Shown here in pieces: positions 44,431 to 54,206 of a DNA stretch of 64,000 nucleotides. Numbering within the stretch: the first letter of the stretch is position 1; the number at the start of each line of letters is the position of its first letter. This DNA is from Desulfobacterales bacterium (lineage in GTDB: Bacteria; Desulfobacterota; Desulfobacteria; Desulfobacterales; JALSRD01). The position numbers and the translations under genes were made by a program. Under the pieces are notes generated by a model. That model was not told where the DNA came from and did not search any database. It saw only the letters and a program-made list of their open reading frames with translations. The DNA is taken from contig JALSRD010000023.1 of assembly GCA_026984935.1 (NCBI GenBank), positions 1 through 64,000 of the forward strand, in the 5' to 3' direction.

Positions 44431-45267
44431 CTACACCTCCTTGTCTTTTCCAGCAGGGTTCGAGACCACCATGGGACTGACGACTACGCGATTCAGATCC
44501 TGCAGGTCGATCCAGGCAAAATCCAATACACCCGTTCGCTTTTTCAGGTAATCGAGAATACCCACCAACCGTGAATACTTACCCGGGTAGTTCGTAAAGC
44601 CCAGTTTAATGATTTTGCGCCGGTTGAAAACTTCCAGCGTCAGGCCCAGATCCCGGTCGACCCGGATCTGCCGGATCTGGCTGTTGGGCAAAACACTTTT
44701 TCTGCGGCTGCCCAGCCGCAGCACGGACATTATGGCTTTAAACGGCCGGCTGCGCGGCGCGCCCGCAACGTTCAAATCATTCAGGTTAAGCCCCGTAACC
44801 AGTGGCAGGGTTTCGTGATCGGAAGGCTCCAGTTTTTTAAAAATCTGCCCCTGGGTGTTGATGAGAAAGCGGCGTCCAAAATCAACAACGGCCAGCGCCT
44901 TTTGCTCGCGCACGCGCACAAAGATCCGGTCCGGCATTTCACGCCGCACCTGGGCTTCGGCAATCCAGGGATGCGCCAGCAGCCGTTTGCGCGCCAGTGT
45001 GAGGTTGACGGCCAGAACATTGATCCCCTTGCGGATCTGCGCCTGCGTGAGGATCTCGGTGCGTGTCAGCCGGTGCAGCCCCTGAATGTCCACCCGGCGG
45101 CACTTGAAGTAATCCCACTGGGTGAAAAAGTCGTAGCCGAAAATCAGCCCCAGGCTGACGGTCGACAACAGCAACAGGGCGGCTCCCAGCCTGAAAATAT
45201 ATGCCATCCGCCTGCGGATGTGCTGCCTGTTTCGGGCAACGCGTCTTTTATAGCGATTTTTGTGCAT
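44431..45267 (-). CDS. ftsQ: cell division protein FtsQ
   Basis: This 278-residue bitopic protein has a basic cytoplasmic tail, one membrane helix (FRLGAALLLLSTVSLGLIFG), a POTRA domain (VDIQGLHRLTRTEILTQ) and the beta domain with RREMPDRIFVRVREQKALAV. ATG 45267 is chosen because the basic tail and helix start there; a much longer upstream frame is only coincidental. It links FtsL/FtsB with the divisome in the periplasm. Confidence 0.92.
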   Translation of the reverse strand: MHKNRYKRRVARNRQHIRRRMAYIFRLGAALLLLSTVSLGLIFGYDFFTQWDYFKCRRVDIQGLHRLTRTEILTQAQIRKGINVLAVNLTLARKRLLAHPWIAEAQVRREMPDRIFVRVREQKALAVVDFGRRFLINTQGQIFKKLEPSDHETLPLVTGLNLNDLNVAGAPRSRPFKAIMSVLRLGSRRKSVLPNSQIRQIRVDRDLGLTLEVFNRRKIIKLGFTNYPGKYSRLVGILDYLKKRTGVLDFAWIDLQDLNRVVVSPMVVSNPAGKDKEV

Positions 45268-45296
45268 GGACGTTTTCCGCCGATTCCTCGAAATCC

Positions 45297-46286
45297 CTAC
45301 TCGCCGACGATCACAACCTCGGGCTGCAGCCGCACGCCGCAGCAGCGCCAGACGGCTTCCTGTATGGTTTCCATCAAGGCCAGCACGTCCGCGGCCGTGG
45401 CGTGGCCGGTATTGATGATAAAATTGGCATGCCGGGTCGATATGCTCGCCCCGCCGATGCGCTTCCCCTTCAGGCCGGCCTGTTCGATCAGCGCCCCGGC
45501 AGCATACCGGCCCGGCGGGTTCCGAAACATGCAGCCGGCGCTGGGCACCGTCAGCGGCTGGGCGGCACGGCGGGCGCGGATCCGTCTGAGGGCATCTTTT
45601 CTCAGCACCGGCCGTTCTCCCGGCGTCAGGCTGAACGTGCCTTCCAGGATCAGCGGGCGCCGGCCACCGGTGGTCTGGACTTCCGGCAACAAATCCAGCC
45701 GGCGGTAGCCGAAGCACAGATTTTCGCGCGGCTGGCTGACGATCCGGCCGTCCGCCGTCAGCAGCCGCACCGCGGTCAGCACCTGGGATATGCTGCCGTC
45801 GGCTGTGCCGGCGTTCATGGCAATGGCGCCGCCCACGCTGCCCGGGATCCCGACAGCAAAGTTCATTCCCTCCAGGGCATGCTGCAGGGCAAAGCGGCAC
45901 AATCCCGGCAGCCGCGCCCCGGCCATGGCCGTCACGCGCCTGCGGCCGGCGGCCTCCTGCGCCGGGGCCAGGCGGATACCCGTGAGCCTTTCGGTGGAGA
46001 CCACCAATCCACGGATCCCTCCGTCTCTGACCAGCAGGTTGGTGCCGCGCCCCACCACGAACACGGGGATCTGCCGCCGGCGGGCACCGTCGATCAGCGC
46101 CGTCACCTGCCCGCAGCTGGCGGGAACGGCAAAGGCGTCGGCGGTACCTCCCACCCGCAGCGAAGTATGCCGCGCCATGGGCTCGTCAAACCGAACCGCC
46201 GTCCGCAAAAGATCCACCAGCCACTTGCGGCTCTGCGCGTCCAGCACGCTACCCGTTTCAGCGGCACGGCGCGCGGCGGCGCTCAT
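45297..46286 (-). CDS. murB: UDP-N-acetylenolpyruvoylglucosamine reductase
   Basis: This 329-residue FAD enzyme reduces the enolpyruvyl group to give UDP-MurNAc. The FAD site [30 protein letters not shown] and the YRRLDLL and SAGCMFRNP motifs are visible. It is the type II-like (Bacillus form) length. Its ATG overlaps the murC stop by four bases. The enzyme lies between murC and ftsQ in the dcw order. Confidence 0.97.
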   Translation of the reverse strand: MSAAARRAAETGSVLDAQSRKWLVDLLRTAVRFDEPMARHTSLRVGGTADAFAVPASCGQVTALIDGARRRQIPVFVVGRGTNLLVRDGGIRGLVVSTERLTGIRLAPAQEAAGRRRVTAMAGARLPGLCRFALQHALEGMNFAVGIPGSVGGAIAMNAGTADGSISQVLTAVRLLTADGRIVSQPRENLCFGYRRLDLLPEVQTTGGRRPLILEGTFSLTPGERPVLRKDALRRIRARRAAQPLTVPSAGCMFRNPPGRYAAGALIEQAGLKGKRIGGASISTRHANFIINTGHATAADVLALMETIQEAVWRCCGVRLQPEVVIVGE

Positions 46287-47662
46287 GACCGGCCCACCGG
46301 GCGTGCGAGCAGCATTTCACCCACCTGCCAGACATCGCCGGCACCCAGGGTCAGCAGCAGGTCACCGGGCTGCAGCACGCTATCCAGATAGTCCACGGCA
46401 TCTTCGAATCCCGGCTGGTAAACCGCCTCGCGGTGCCCGTGGGCCTGAATCTGGCGGCAGAGCCCGGCCGCCTCGATGCCGTCGATGCGCTCCTCGCCGG
46501 CGGAATAAACGGGCAGCACCACCAGCAGGTCCGACTGGTAAAAGGCCGTCGTGAAGTCGTCGAAAAGCGCCTGGGTGCGTGTGTAGCGGTGCGGCTGGAA
46601 AACCACTACGATGCGCTTCTCCGGCCAGCTTTCCCGCACCGCTTCCAGCGTGTGCTTGATCTCGGTGGGATGATGCCCGTAGTCGTCGTACACGCTGACG
46701 CCCGCACGCGTGCCCTTTTTCTCCAGCCGCCGCTGGACGCCCTCGAAGGCCCCCAGCGTGTCGCGGATCACCGCAAAGGGGATGTTGAGCTCCATGCCCA
46801 CGGCGATGGAAGCCAGCGCATTGGCAACGCTGTGCCGGCCCTGCAGATTCATCCGGATTTCACCGAGACGCTCCCCCATGTGATACGCTTCGAAGCGTGT
46901 CACGACACCCTCGAAGCGCACCTGCCGGGCCTGGAAATCGGCCTGGCTGCTCATGCCGTAAGTGGTCATGCGCTTTTCGATGCGCGGAATCAGTTCCTGC
47001 AGCGGAGGGTTGTCCAGGCACAGCACCGCCAGCCCGTAGAACGGCAGCCGGTCGATGAACTGCAGAAAGGTTTCCTTGATGGCCGCAAGGTCGCTGTAGA
47101 AATCCAGATGCTCACGGTCGATGTTGGTAACCACCGCGATGGTCGGGGAAAACTTCAAAAACGACCCGTCGCTCTCGTCGGCCTCGGCGACGATGAAATC
47201 CCCCTTTCCCAACAGCGCATTGCGCCCGATGCTCTTGAGCTTGCCGCCGATCACCACCGTTGGGTCCAGCCCTCCATGCCCCAGCACGGATGCGATGATG
47301 GACGTGGTCGAGGTCTTGCCATGGGCGCCGGCCACGGCGATGCTGTACTTCAGCCGCATCAGCTCCGCCAGCATCTCGGCCCTTGGTATCACCGGAATGG
47401 CGGCCTTGCGCGCACTGACCACCTCGGGGTTGTCGGCACGCACGGCCGAGGAGGTCACCACCACGTCGGCACCCTCGACATGCTCCGCGGCGTGCCCGCG
47501 GTGGATGATGCCGCCGATCTGCTGCAGGTGGGCGGTGATGTCGCTGGCCTTGAGGTCCGACCCGGAGACCCGGTAGCCCAGGTTGAGCAGCAGCTCGGCG
47601 ATCCCGCTCATCCCGATGCCGCCGATGCCTACAAAGTGGATGTGGTATTTCTTAAGATACAT
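46283..47662 (-). CDS. murC: UDP-N-acetylmuramate:L-alanine ligase
   Basis: This 459-residue Mur ligase adds L-Ala to UDP-MurNAc. Motifs include the P-loop [20 protein letters not shown], the [10 protein letters not shown] loop and the substrate region [15 protein letters not shown] at the N-terminus. The length is normal. It lies after murG and overlaps murB. Confidence 0.97.
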   Translation of the reverse strand: MYLKKYHIHFVGIGGIGMSGIAELLLNLGYRVSGSDLKASDITAHLQQIGGIIHRGHAAEHVEGADVVVTSSAVRADNPEVVSARKAAIPVIPRAEMLAELMRLKYSIAVAGAHGKTSTTSIIASVLGHGGLDPTVVIGGKLKSIGRNALLGKGDFIVAEADESDGSFLKFSPTIAVVTNIDREHLDFYSDLAAIKETFLQFIDRLPFYGLAVLCLDNPPLQELIPRIEKRMTTYGMSSQADFQARQVRFEGVVTRFEAYHMGERLGEIRMNLQGRHSVANALASIAVGMELNIPFAVIRDTLGAFEGVQRRLEKKGTRAGVSVYDDYGHHPTEIKHTLEAVRESWPEKRIVVVFQPHRYTRTQALFDDFTTAFYQSDLLVVLPVYSAGEERIDGIEAAGLCRQIQAHGHREAVYQPGFEDAVDYLDSVLQPGDLLLTLGAGDVWQVGEMLLARPVGRS

Positions 47663-47701
47663 GCGCTCCCCGCTGAATTTTTCAGAAGCTCCGCGTGCGT
47701 T

Positions 47702-48829
47702 TCAACATGCTGCGCCGGCCAGCAACCGGCAGCAGTGTTCGACCATGACCGTTGCCGCATCCGGTTTTGCCCGTGCCGCCGCCCGTCGGCCCATCCGCGC
47801 CAGCATGCGGGGGTTTTCGATATAGTGGGTGATCCGTTCGGCCAGTCGATCGGCCGTCAGTTTCTCCTCGGCAATCACCTCGCCGGCTCCGGCCGCCGCC
47901 ATGGCATGTGCGTTGTGCCATTGGTGGTTGTCGGCGGCGAAGGGGTACGGAATATAGATGGCCGGGCACCCGGCGGCGGCAAGTTCGGCAACCGTGACGG
48001 CGCCGGCCCGGCAGACGGCCAGATCGCACGATCTGTAGCGCCGCGGCAGGTCATCGAAAAAAGATTTGACCTGCGCTTCGAGTCCCAGGCGCATGTAAGC
48101 CGCACGCACCCGGGCTTCGTCCGCCGCTCCGGTCTGGTGAACAAACCGCATTTCCCGGCCGCCGGCCAGACGTTCCAGCGCCCCGATCATCAGGCTGTTG
48201 ATCCGCCGTGCGCCCTGGCTGCCCCCGGTGATCAGCACCGTCGGTACGTCCTTTTTTCTCTCGGCCTTTCCCCCGGCGTCACCATCTGCGCCGGCATCCG
48301 CCCGCACAGCTGAAAGTTCGCGCCGCAGCGGGATGCCGGTCACCCGGACCCTTTTGCCGCCGAAGGCCGGCACACTTTCGTCAAAGGCGACGAAAATGCA
48401 ATCGGCCAGCGGCGCCAGCAGCCGGTTGGTCAGGCCGGGCCGCAGGTTCTGCTCGTGCAGCACGATTTTGCGCCGGCAGAGCCACGCGGCCAGCACCACC
48501 GGGCCCGCCGAGTAGCCGCCCACGCCCAGCACGAGATCCGGTTTAAACCGCAGCATCAGCGCCATGGATTCGAAAATTCCCCCCGCCACCCGGCCAAAGG
48601 CATCCAGTTTCCCGGCCAGCCGCCGCCCCTTGATGCCGGCCGCCCGGATGGCCACGTGGGCAAAACCCGCCTTGGCGACCTCGCGGATCTCAAAAGGCCG
48701 CCGGGTCCCTACGAACAGTACAAGCGTGTGCGGGCAGCGATCACAGAAGGCCCGTGCCAGGGCAATGGCCGGAAACAGGTGCCCACCGGTCCCGCCGCCG
48801 GCAATCAAAAGGCGCCGTGGTTTGCGCAT
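47702..48829 (-). CDS. murG: lipid II glycosyltransferase MurG
   Basis: This 375-residue GT-B enzyme adds GlcNAc to lipid I at the inner membrane. It begins with LLIAGGGTGGHLFPAIALA; the donor site GGSQGARRIN and CRAGAVTVAELAAAG follow. A low-complexity acidic/glycine insert (DAGADGDAGGKAE) near residue 180 is unusual. Its ATG overlaps the ftsW stop (ATGA). Confidence 0.96.
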   Translation of the reverse strand: MRKPRRLLIAGGGTGGHLFPAIALARAFCDRCPHTLVLFVGTRRPFEIREVAKAGFAHVAIRAAGIKGRRLAGKLDAFGRVAGGIFESMALMLRFKPDLVLGVGGYSAGPVVLAAWLCRRKIVLHEQNLRPGLTNRLLAPLADCIFVAFDESVPAFGGKRVRVTGIPLRRELSAVRADAGADGDAGGKAERKKDVPTVLITGGSQGARRINSLMIGALERLAGGREMRFVHQTGAADEARVRAAYMRLGLEAQVKSFFDDLPRRYRSCDLAVCRAGAVTVAELAAAGCPAIYIPYPFAADNHQWHNAHAMAAAGAGEVIAEEKLTADRLAERITHYIENPRMLARMGRRAAARAKPDAATVMVEHCCRLLAGAAC

Positions 48830-49956
48830 CACATCCCGCTCCTGGCACCGATGTTCATCAGAATTCCCACCGAGGCCATGCTCAGCAACAGTGACGTGCC
48901 GCCGTAACTCAAAAAGGGCAGCGGCAACCCCTTGGTCGGCAGCAGCCCAAGGGCAACACCCATATTCACACAGACCTGCAGGCCGATGGCCGTGGTCAGG
49001 CCCAGCGCCATCAAGGCCCCGAAAACATCCGGCGCCCGGCGTGCGATCTGTATGCCGCGCCACAAAACAGCGGCATACAGCCCGATAATGACCAGTACGC
49101 CCGCCAGGCCGAGCTCCTCGCCGATCACCGAAAAGATAAAATCCGTGTGCGGCTCGGGCAGGTAGAAAAGTTTCTGGTATCCCTTGCCAATGCCGGTGCC
49201 CCAGATCCCACCGGTACCGAAGGCCATCAGCGAATGCACGATCTGGTAACCCTGGTCCGCGGCATAATCCCATGGGTTTAAAAAGCTCATGAGCCGCTTC
49301 AGGCGGTACGCGGCATGGATCATCAGGAAATACGCGGCCGGCAAGAGCACCAGCATTGATGCCGACAGGTGCACAAGGCGCACCCCGCCGGCAAACAGCA
49401 TCACCAGGGTAACGGCGGCCAGGATGGCCACGGACCCGAAATCGGGTTCCATCAGCATCAGCACCGAAAAAACCCCCAGCACGACGACATGCGGCAGGAA
49501 TCCGATACTGAAGATCCGGATCTGGTCCTGCTTACGGCTCAGAGAATCGGCCAGGTAGACCACCATGGCAAAACGCACGAATTCGGAAGGCTGGACGTTC
49601 AGGCCGCCGAAGTGCAGCCAGCGCGTCGCACCGCCGGCGGTCAGCCCCAGCGGCGACCACAACAAAAGGGCCAGCCCGATGATGCCGGCTGCCAGCAGCG
49701 GATAGGCCAGCGGCCGATAAAAAGTATAGGGAATGTGCCGGCAGACGATCAAAGCACCGATACCCAGGCATATGAAAACGAGCTGTTTTTTCAGGAAATA
49801 GTAATCGGAACCGAATTTTTTCATGGCCAGGGCCGAACTTGCGCTGTAAATCATGACGATGCCGATACCCACCAGAAAGAGCACCGGAAACAACAGCCCG
49901 AGGTCATAGGGCAACACCCTGGAACTATGCATGGCCGTCGTGCCGGATGTCCTCAT
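48829..49956 (-). CDS. ftsW: septal peptidoglycan polymerase FtsW
   Basis: This 375-residue SEDS protein has ten predicted transmembrane helices and the signatures FADSLSRKQDQ-like loop and GLPLPFLSYGGTSLL. It polymerises lipid II for septal wall with FtsI. It overlaps murG by four bases. The murD gene overlaps its start region (49953-49956). Order matches the standard dcw cluster. Confidence 0.96.
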   Translation of the reverse strand: MRTSGTTAMHSSRVLPYDLGLLFPVLFLVGIGIVMIYSASSALAMKKFGSDYYFLKKQLVFICLGIGALIVCRHIPYTFYRPLAYPLLAAGIIGLALLLWSPLGLTAGGATRWLHFGGLNVQPSEFVRFAMVVYLADSLSRKQDQIRIFSIGFLPHVVVLGVFSVLMLMEPDFGSVAILAAVTLVMLFAGGVRLVHLSASMLVLLPAAYFLMIHAAYRLKRLMSFLNPWDYAADQGYQIVHSLMAFGTGGIWGTGIGKGYQKLFYLPEPHTDFIFSVIGEELGLAGVLVIIGLYAAVLWRGIQIARRAPDVFGALMALGLTTAIGLQVCVNMGVALGLLPTKGLPLPFLSYGGTSLLLSMASVGILMNIGARSGM

Positions 49957-51323
49957 TTCAGTGCCGCCACCTGTTTTATGAAATCTTCACCGCGCTGCCG
50001 GTAATCGCTGTAGCGGTCAAAGCTCGCGCATCCCGGCGCCAGCAGCACCACGTCCCCCCGCCGCGCCGCACGCCGGGCCAGACGAACGGCATCAGCCATA
50101 TCTTCGGCAACAGCCGTCGGCACCGCCGCAGACAGGCAATCCATCAGCTGCTGGCGGGCCTCTCCCATAACGACCAGTTGCTTCACATGCCCCCGTACCA
50201 GGGGCTTTAACATTGAAAAATCGGTTTCTTTGCTGCGTCCACCCATGATCAGTACGATAGGTCGTTCAAAAGACTGCAGCGCCTTGGCCACCGCATCCAC
50301 GTTGGTGGCCTTGGAGTCGTTGACGAATTCGACACCGCCGAGACGTCCGGCCGGCGCCAGGCGGTGCGCCAGGCCCCTGAAACCCGCCAGGGCCCTGCGA
50401 ATCCCGTCAAGTGTCGCGCCGCCGGCCAGCGCCGCCATGGCTGCGGCGCAGGCGTTTTCGCGGCTGTGGGCCCCCGGCAGGTGCGTTCCGGAAAGCTCGA
50501 GACGCGCCCGGCCGCCCACCTCGCGCATGTAAAAGGTCAGATCGGTTTTGCCGATGACGGCGCCTTCGTCCGTGGGCAGGTCCTGTCGCGTGCCGTGCAT
50601 GAAGGCCAGCCGTCGGGCCGCGGTGCTTTCGCTCAACTGCCAGGAGCGGCGGTCGCCGGCATTGACCACGGCGCTGTCGCCGGGCTGCTGATTTCTGAAG
50701 ATACGGGCCTTGGAAGCCGCATAAGCCGCCATGTCCCTGTAGCGGTCCAGATGGTCCTCGGAGATATTTAACAGTACACTGACGTGCGGCCGCAGGCTTT
50801 CCAGGGTGTCCAGCTGAAAGCTGCTGAGTTCCAGCACCAGCAGGTCAGCCGCATCACCCTGCACAACGAAGTCGATCAGCGGACGCCCGATATTACCGCC
50901 CACGAAGACACGCCGGCCGGACGCCTTCAGCATATCGCCCAGCAGGGTCACGGTGGTGGTCTTGCCGTTGGTGCCGGTCACCGCCAGCACGGGCTGGCGG
51001 ATGAAACGCGCCGCCAGTTCGATTTCCCCGATCACCGGGATGCCTTTTTCGCGGGCCGCGGCCAGCGGACCAAGGGAAAGCGGCACACCGGGGCTTACGG
51101 CGATCAGATCGGCACTTTCAAAGGTCCCGGTGAGATGTCCACCGCTCTCCAGCGCCACACCCAGGGACCGCAGTTCGGCGGCCGGCAGCCCGATTGCCGC
51201 CGGCGGCCGGCGCTCGGAAACGGTCACACGGGCGCCGGCGGCACTGAAAAAGCGCGCCAGTGCCACGCCGGTTTTGCCGCAACCGATGACCACCACCCGT
51301 TTGTGAGCAAATTCAGATGCCAA
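49953..51323 (-). CDS. murD: UDP-MurNAc-L-Ala:D-glutamate ligase
   Basis: This ~456-residue Mur ligase adds D-Glu. It shows VVVIGCGKTGVALARFF (uridine-binding Rossmann), the P-loop TGTNGKTTTVTLLG, SSFQLDTLESL and NDSKATNVDAVAKAL. The preferred start is TTG at 51323 with AAGGAG nine bases upstream; a GTG at 51356 is in frame but has no clear site. Its end overlaps the ftsW start. Confidence 0.94.
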   Translation of the reverse strand: MASEFAHKRVVVIGCGKTGVALARFFSAAGARVTVSERRPPAAIGLPAAELRSLGVALESGGHLTGTFESADLIAVSPGVPLSLGPLAAAREKGIPVIGEIELAARFIRQPVLAVTGTNGKTTTVTLLGDMLKASGRRVFVGGNIGRPLIDFVVQGDAADLLVLELSSFQLDTLESLRPHVSVLLNISEDHLDRYRDMAAYAASKARIFRNQQPGDSAVVNAGDRRSWQLSESTAARRLAFMHGTRQDLPTDEGAVIGKTDLTFYMREVGGRARLELSGTHLPGAHSRENACAAAMAALAGGATLDGIRRALAGFRGLAHRLAPAGRLGGVEFVNDSKATNVDAVAKALQSFERPIVLIMGGRSKETDFSMLKPLVRGHVKQLVVMGEARQQLMDCLSAAVPTAVAEDMADAVRLARRAARRGDVVLLAPGCASFDRYSDYRQRGEDFIKQVAALK

Positions 51324-51362
51324 CCCGTCAGACTCCTTCAGCGACGCTGCAACCACCGGGCA

Positions 51363-51635
51363 TCAAAACAGCTGGTGCAGGTGGCCCCAGTCGCGCTGCG
51401 CGCCATCCGGGGAAAAAAACCGCTCGCCGCAGGTGACGATGCGGCTGCCTTCCCCCTGTGGCAGTTCAAACTCGCCTTCCAGCACGACGCCCCAACGTCC
51501 GCCGGCCGCTTTCACCGCAGGCTCCACCAGAAGCACCCGATAGCCTTCGCTCTGGGCAAGGAAAGCATGCAGCCGGCGATGACGTTTACGGACCTCGTTC
51601 AGCAGGTTCAGCGCCTCGGCCAGGTAAGCGCCCAT
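51363..51635 (-). CDS. unknown 90-residue protein inside the dcw cluster
   Basis: A 90-residue protein between mraY and murD. It has a helical N-terminal half (LAEALNLLNEVRKRHRRLHAFLA) and a second half with alternating strands (YRVLLVEPAVK, WGVVLEGEFELP). I recognise no domain. Its ATG has an excellent ribosome binding site (AAAGGAG), and mraY ends 15 bases before it, so it is expressed with the wall genes. It may modulate MurD or MraY, but that is only location-based inference. Confidence 0.6.
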   Translation of the reverse strand: MGAYLAEALNLLNEVRKRHRRLHAFLAQSEGYRVLLVEPAVKAAGGRWGVVLEGEFELPQGEGSRIVTCGERFFSPDGAQRDWGHLHQLF

Positions 51636-51650
51636 GGGGTCTCCTTTCTC

Positions 51651-52730
51651 CTACCGTAGTTTGAGTGTGCTCATGGCAATCAGCGCCAGGGCGATGGCAA
51701 TGATCCAGAAACGTACGATAACCTTGGGTTCGGGCCAGCCCTTGAGTTCAAAATGATGGTGCAGCGGCGCCATTTTGAATATCCGGCGGCCCCGGGTCAT
51801 TTTATAGAACCCGACCTGGAAAATTACCGACAGCGCCTCGATCACGAACAGTCCGCCCACGAGTATCAATGGGATCTCCTGCTTGGTGACCACGGCCAGC
51901 GTTCCCAGAGCCGCTCCCAACGGCAGCGACCCCACATCGCCCATGAAAATCTGGGCCGGATAGGTGTTGAACCATAAAAATCCCAGACCCGCCCCGACCA
52001 GCGCCCCACAAAAAACCGACAGCTCGCCGCAGCCGGCCACGTAACTGACCTGAAGATAAGTGGCGATCTTGACGTGCCCGGCCACATAGGCAAAAATCAT
52101 ATACGTGCCGAAAGCGATGACCGCCGGGCCGATGGCCAGCCCGTCCAGCCCGTCGGTCAGGTTGACGGCGTTGGAACAGCCCACGATAACCAGCGCGGCA
52201 AAGGGGATGTACCCCCATCCCAGGTCCGGCGATACCTGTTTGAAAAAGGGCACCGTCACGCGGGTATTGAAATCCGGCCACCGGTACAGCAAGAGGCCGG
52301 CCGCCAGGGCGACCAGCGCCTGCAGGCCGAGTTTACCGGCAACCGAGAGCCCCTTGCTGCGGCGTTTGACCTGCATGAGGTAGTCGTCCGCAAAGCCGAT
52401 CAGCGCAAATCCGACGGTGGTCATCAGAACCACCCAGAAGGGAAAACTGGCGAAATTGACCCACAGCAGGGTGGATACGATGACGGCAAACAGAATCAGC
52501 ACGCCGCCCATGGTGGGCGTGCCGGCTTTTTTGAGGTGGCTGCGTGGCCCGTCATCGCGAATGTACTGTCCCACCTGCCAGCGGCTCAGCTTGCGGATCA
52601 CCCACGGCCCCAGCATAAAACTGATCAGAAATGCCGTCAGACTGGCATAGATGGTCCGAAACGTGATGTAGCGGAAGACGTTCAAGACCGACAGCGACGT
52701 ATGCAGGGGATAGATCAGATAATAAAACAC
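51651..52730 (-). CDS. mraY: phospho-MurNAc-pentapeptide translocase
   Basis: This 359-residue membrane enzyme transfers phospho-MurNAc-pentapeptide to undecaprenyl phosphate. It has about ten helices and the motifs [27 protein letters not shown] (DDxxK), [15 protein letters not shown] and [11 protein letters not shown]. It starts 42 bases after murF. Confidence 0.98.
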   Translation of the reverse strand: MFYYLIYPLHTSLSVLNVFRYITFRTIYASLTAFLISFMLGPWVIRKLSRWQVGQYIRDDGPRSHLKKAGTPTMGGVLILFAVIVSTLLWVNFASFPFWVVLMTTVGFALIGFADDYLMQVKRRSKGLSVAGKLGLQALVALAAGLLLYRWPDFNTRVTVPFFKQVSPDLGWGYIPFAALVIVGCSNAVNLTDGLDGLAIGPAVIAFGTYMIFAYVAGHVKIATYLQVSYVAGCGELSVFCGALVGAGLGFLWFNTYPAQIFMGDVGSLPLGAALGTLAVVTKQEIPLILVGGLFVIEALSVIFQVGFYKMTRGRRIFKMAPLHHHFELKGWPEPKVIVRFWIIAIALALIAMSTLKLR

Positions 52731-52772
52731 GCCGTCACCATCCTGTCGTCTGCCGCTCCGCCGGTCGGGCGT

Positions 52773-54206
52773 TTATTCCGCCTTGCACCCATCGTCCGCT
52801 CCCCATTCTTTGAGCCGCTCGACCACACGCTCCATGGCCGCAGCCCGGGAACCCTTGACCAACACCCAGTCACCGGGCCTGAGCCAGTCCCGCAGGGCCT
52901 GGAAAAGCTCCTCCCGGCTGCCCGTCACCACATCCGCCGTGGCCATACCGGCTTCACGCGCACCGTCCGCCAGGCAGGAGGCGAAACCGCCGCAAGCGAA
53001 GATCCGCGTCACGCCGCTGCGGGCCGCAAAGGCACCCACATCCCTGTGCAGCTGCGCGCTTTGTGCGCCCAGTTCGTACATTTCACCGGCGACAAAGGCG
53101 GCCCGCGCACGCCCCTTCAGGTTTTTCAGGGTTTCCAGGGCGGCTTGCATGGACCCCGGGTTGGCGTTATAGGTGTCATCGATAATATGAATCCCGTTGG
53201 CGGTGCATTCCAGGTTCAGACGTCCCCGCACCGGCTTAAAGGACTCCAGGCCGGCCCTGATGCCATCGGCATCCATGCCCAGCTGCCGACCCACGGCCGC
53301 CGCCGCCAGGGCGTTGGCCACCATGAAACGCGCCGGCGTGGCCAGCACCACCTCCACCGCGTCTCCATCGAACTCCAGCAGGAACCGCACACCGTTTCCG
53401 GCGGCGCGTATGCCGCGGGCCCGTACCTCCGCGCCGCCGCTCAGGCCGAAGTACCGCACCCGCACGGCGACGCGCTCTTTCAGCGAACGGACCAGGGGAT
53501 CGTCGGCGTTCAGCACGGCGGCGCCGCCCGGGCGCAGATGGTCGAGCAGTTCGGCCTTGGCCTGCCGGACGCCTTCGAGGCTCGCCAGCCCCTCGAGATG
53601 GGAGCTGGCCACATTGGTGATCACCCCGATATCCGGTTGACAGATACGCGCCAGGCGGTTGATTTCACCGGGATGGTTGGCGCCCAGCTCAACCACCGCC
53701 CACTGGTGTTCCGGACACAGGCCGAGCAGCGTCAGGGGCAGGCCGATCTCGTTGTTGAAGTTTCCGCTGGTGGCCAGCACACGGTATTTCCGCGACAATA
53801 CGGCCGCCGTCATGGCCCGCGTGGTGGTTTTCCCGTTGGACCCCGTGATCGCCACCACCGAAACCGCCGCGCGTCTGCGCCGGAAGGCCGCCAGCGCTCC
53901 CAGGGCGCGCACGGTGTCCGGCACGGCCAGGCAGAAAATCCCCCGCCGCTGCCAGTCGGCCACTGGCAATGCGGGCCGTTTGCGGGCGTCGATCACCACT
54001 CCGCGCACGCCCCGCGCCAGAACGTCCGCAATGAAGCGATGCCCGTCATGCACGTCACCCTCGATGGCCATGAACAGCTCGTTCTCCCGGATACGGCGCG
54101 AGTCGATGCCGATGGCCGAAAATTCCGCTGCGGTCCCGGCACTCAGCAACTCACCGCCGGTTGCGGCCATCAGATCATCTGTCTTCCAGGATTCGGGGTG
54201 CATCAT
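52773..54206 (-). CDS. murF: UDP-MurNAc-tripeptide:D-alanyl-D-alanine ligase
   Basis: This 477-residue Mur ligase adds D-Ala-D-Ala. The P-loop ITGSNGKTTTRAM, NFNNEIGLPLTLL, ELGANHPGEI and DDTYNANPGSM are intact. It overlaps the murE stop by four bases. Its N-terminal domain (residues ~20-95) is the normal substrate-binding domain. Confidence 0.97.
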   Translation of the reverse strand: MMHPESWKTDDLMAATGGELLSAGTAAEFSAIGIDSRRIRENELFMAIEGDVHDGHRFIADVLARGVRGVVIDARKRPALPVADWQRRGIFCLAVPDTVRALGALAAFRRRRAAVSVVAITGSNGKTTTRAMTAAVLSRKYRVLATSGNFNNEIGLPLTLLGLCPEHQWAVVELGANHPGEINRLARICQPDIGVITNVASSHLEGLASLEGVRQAKAELLDHLRPGGAAVLNADDPLVRSLKERVAVRVRYFGLSGGAEVRARGIRAAGNGVRFLLEFDGDAVEVVLATPARFMVANALAAAAVGRQLGMDADGIRAGLESFKPVRGRLNLECTANGIHIIDDTYNANPGSMQAALETLKNLKGRARAAFVAGEMYELGAQSAQLHRDVGAFAARSGVTRIFACGGFASCLADGAREAGMATADVVTGSREELFQALRDWLRPGDWVLVKGSRAAAMERVVERLKEWGADDGCKAE

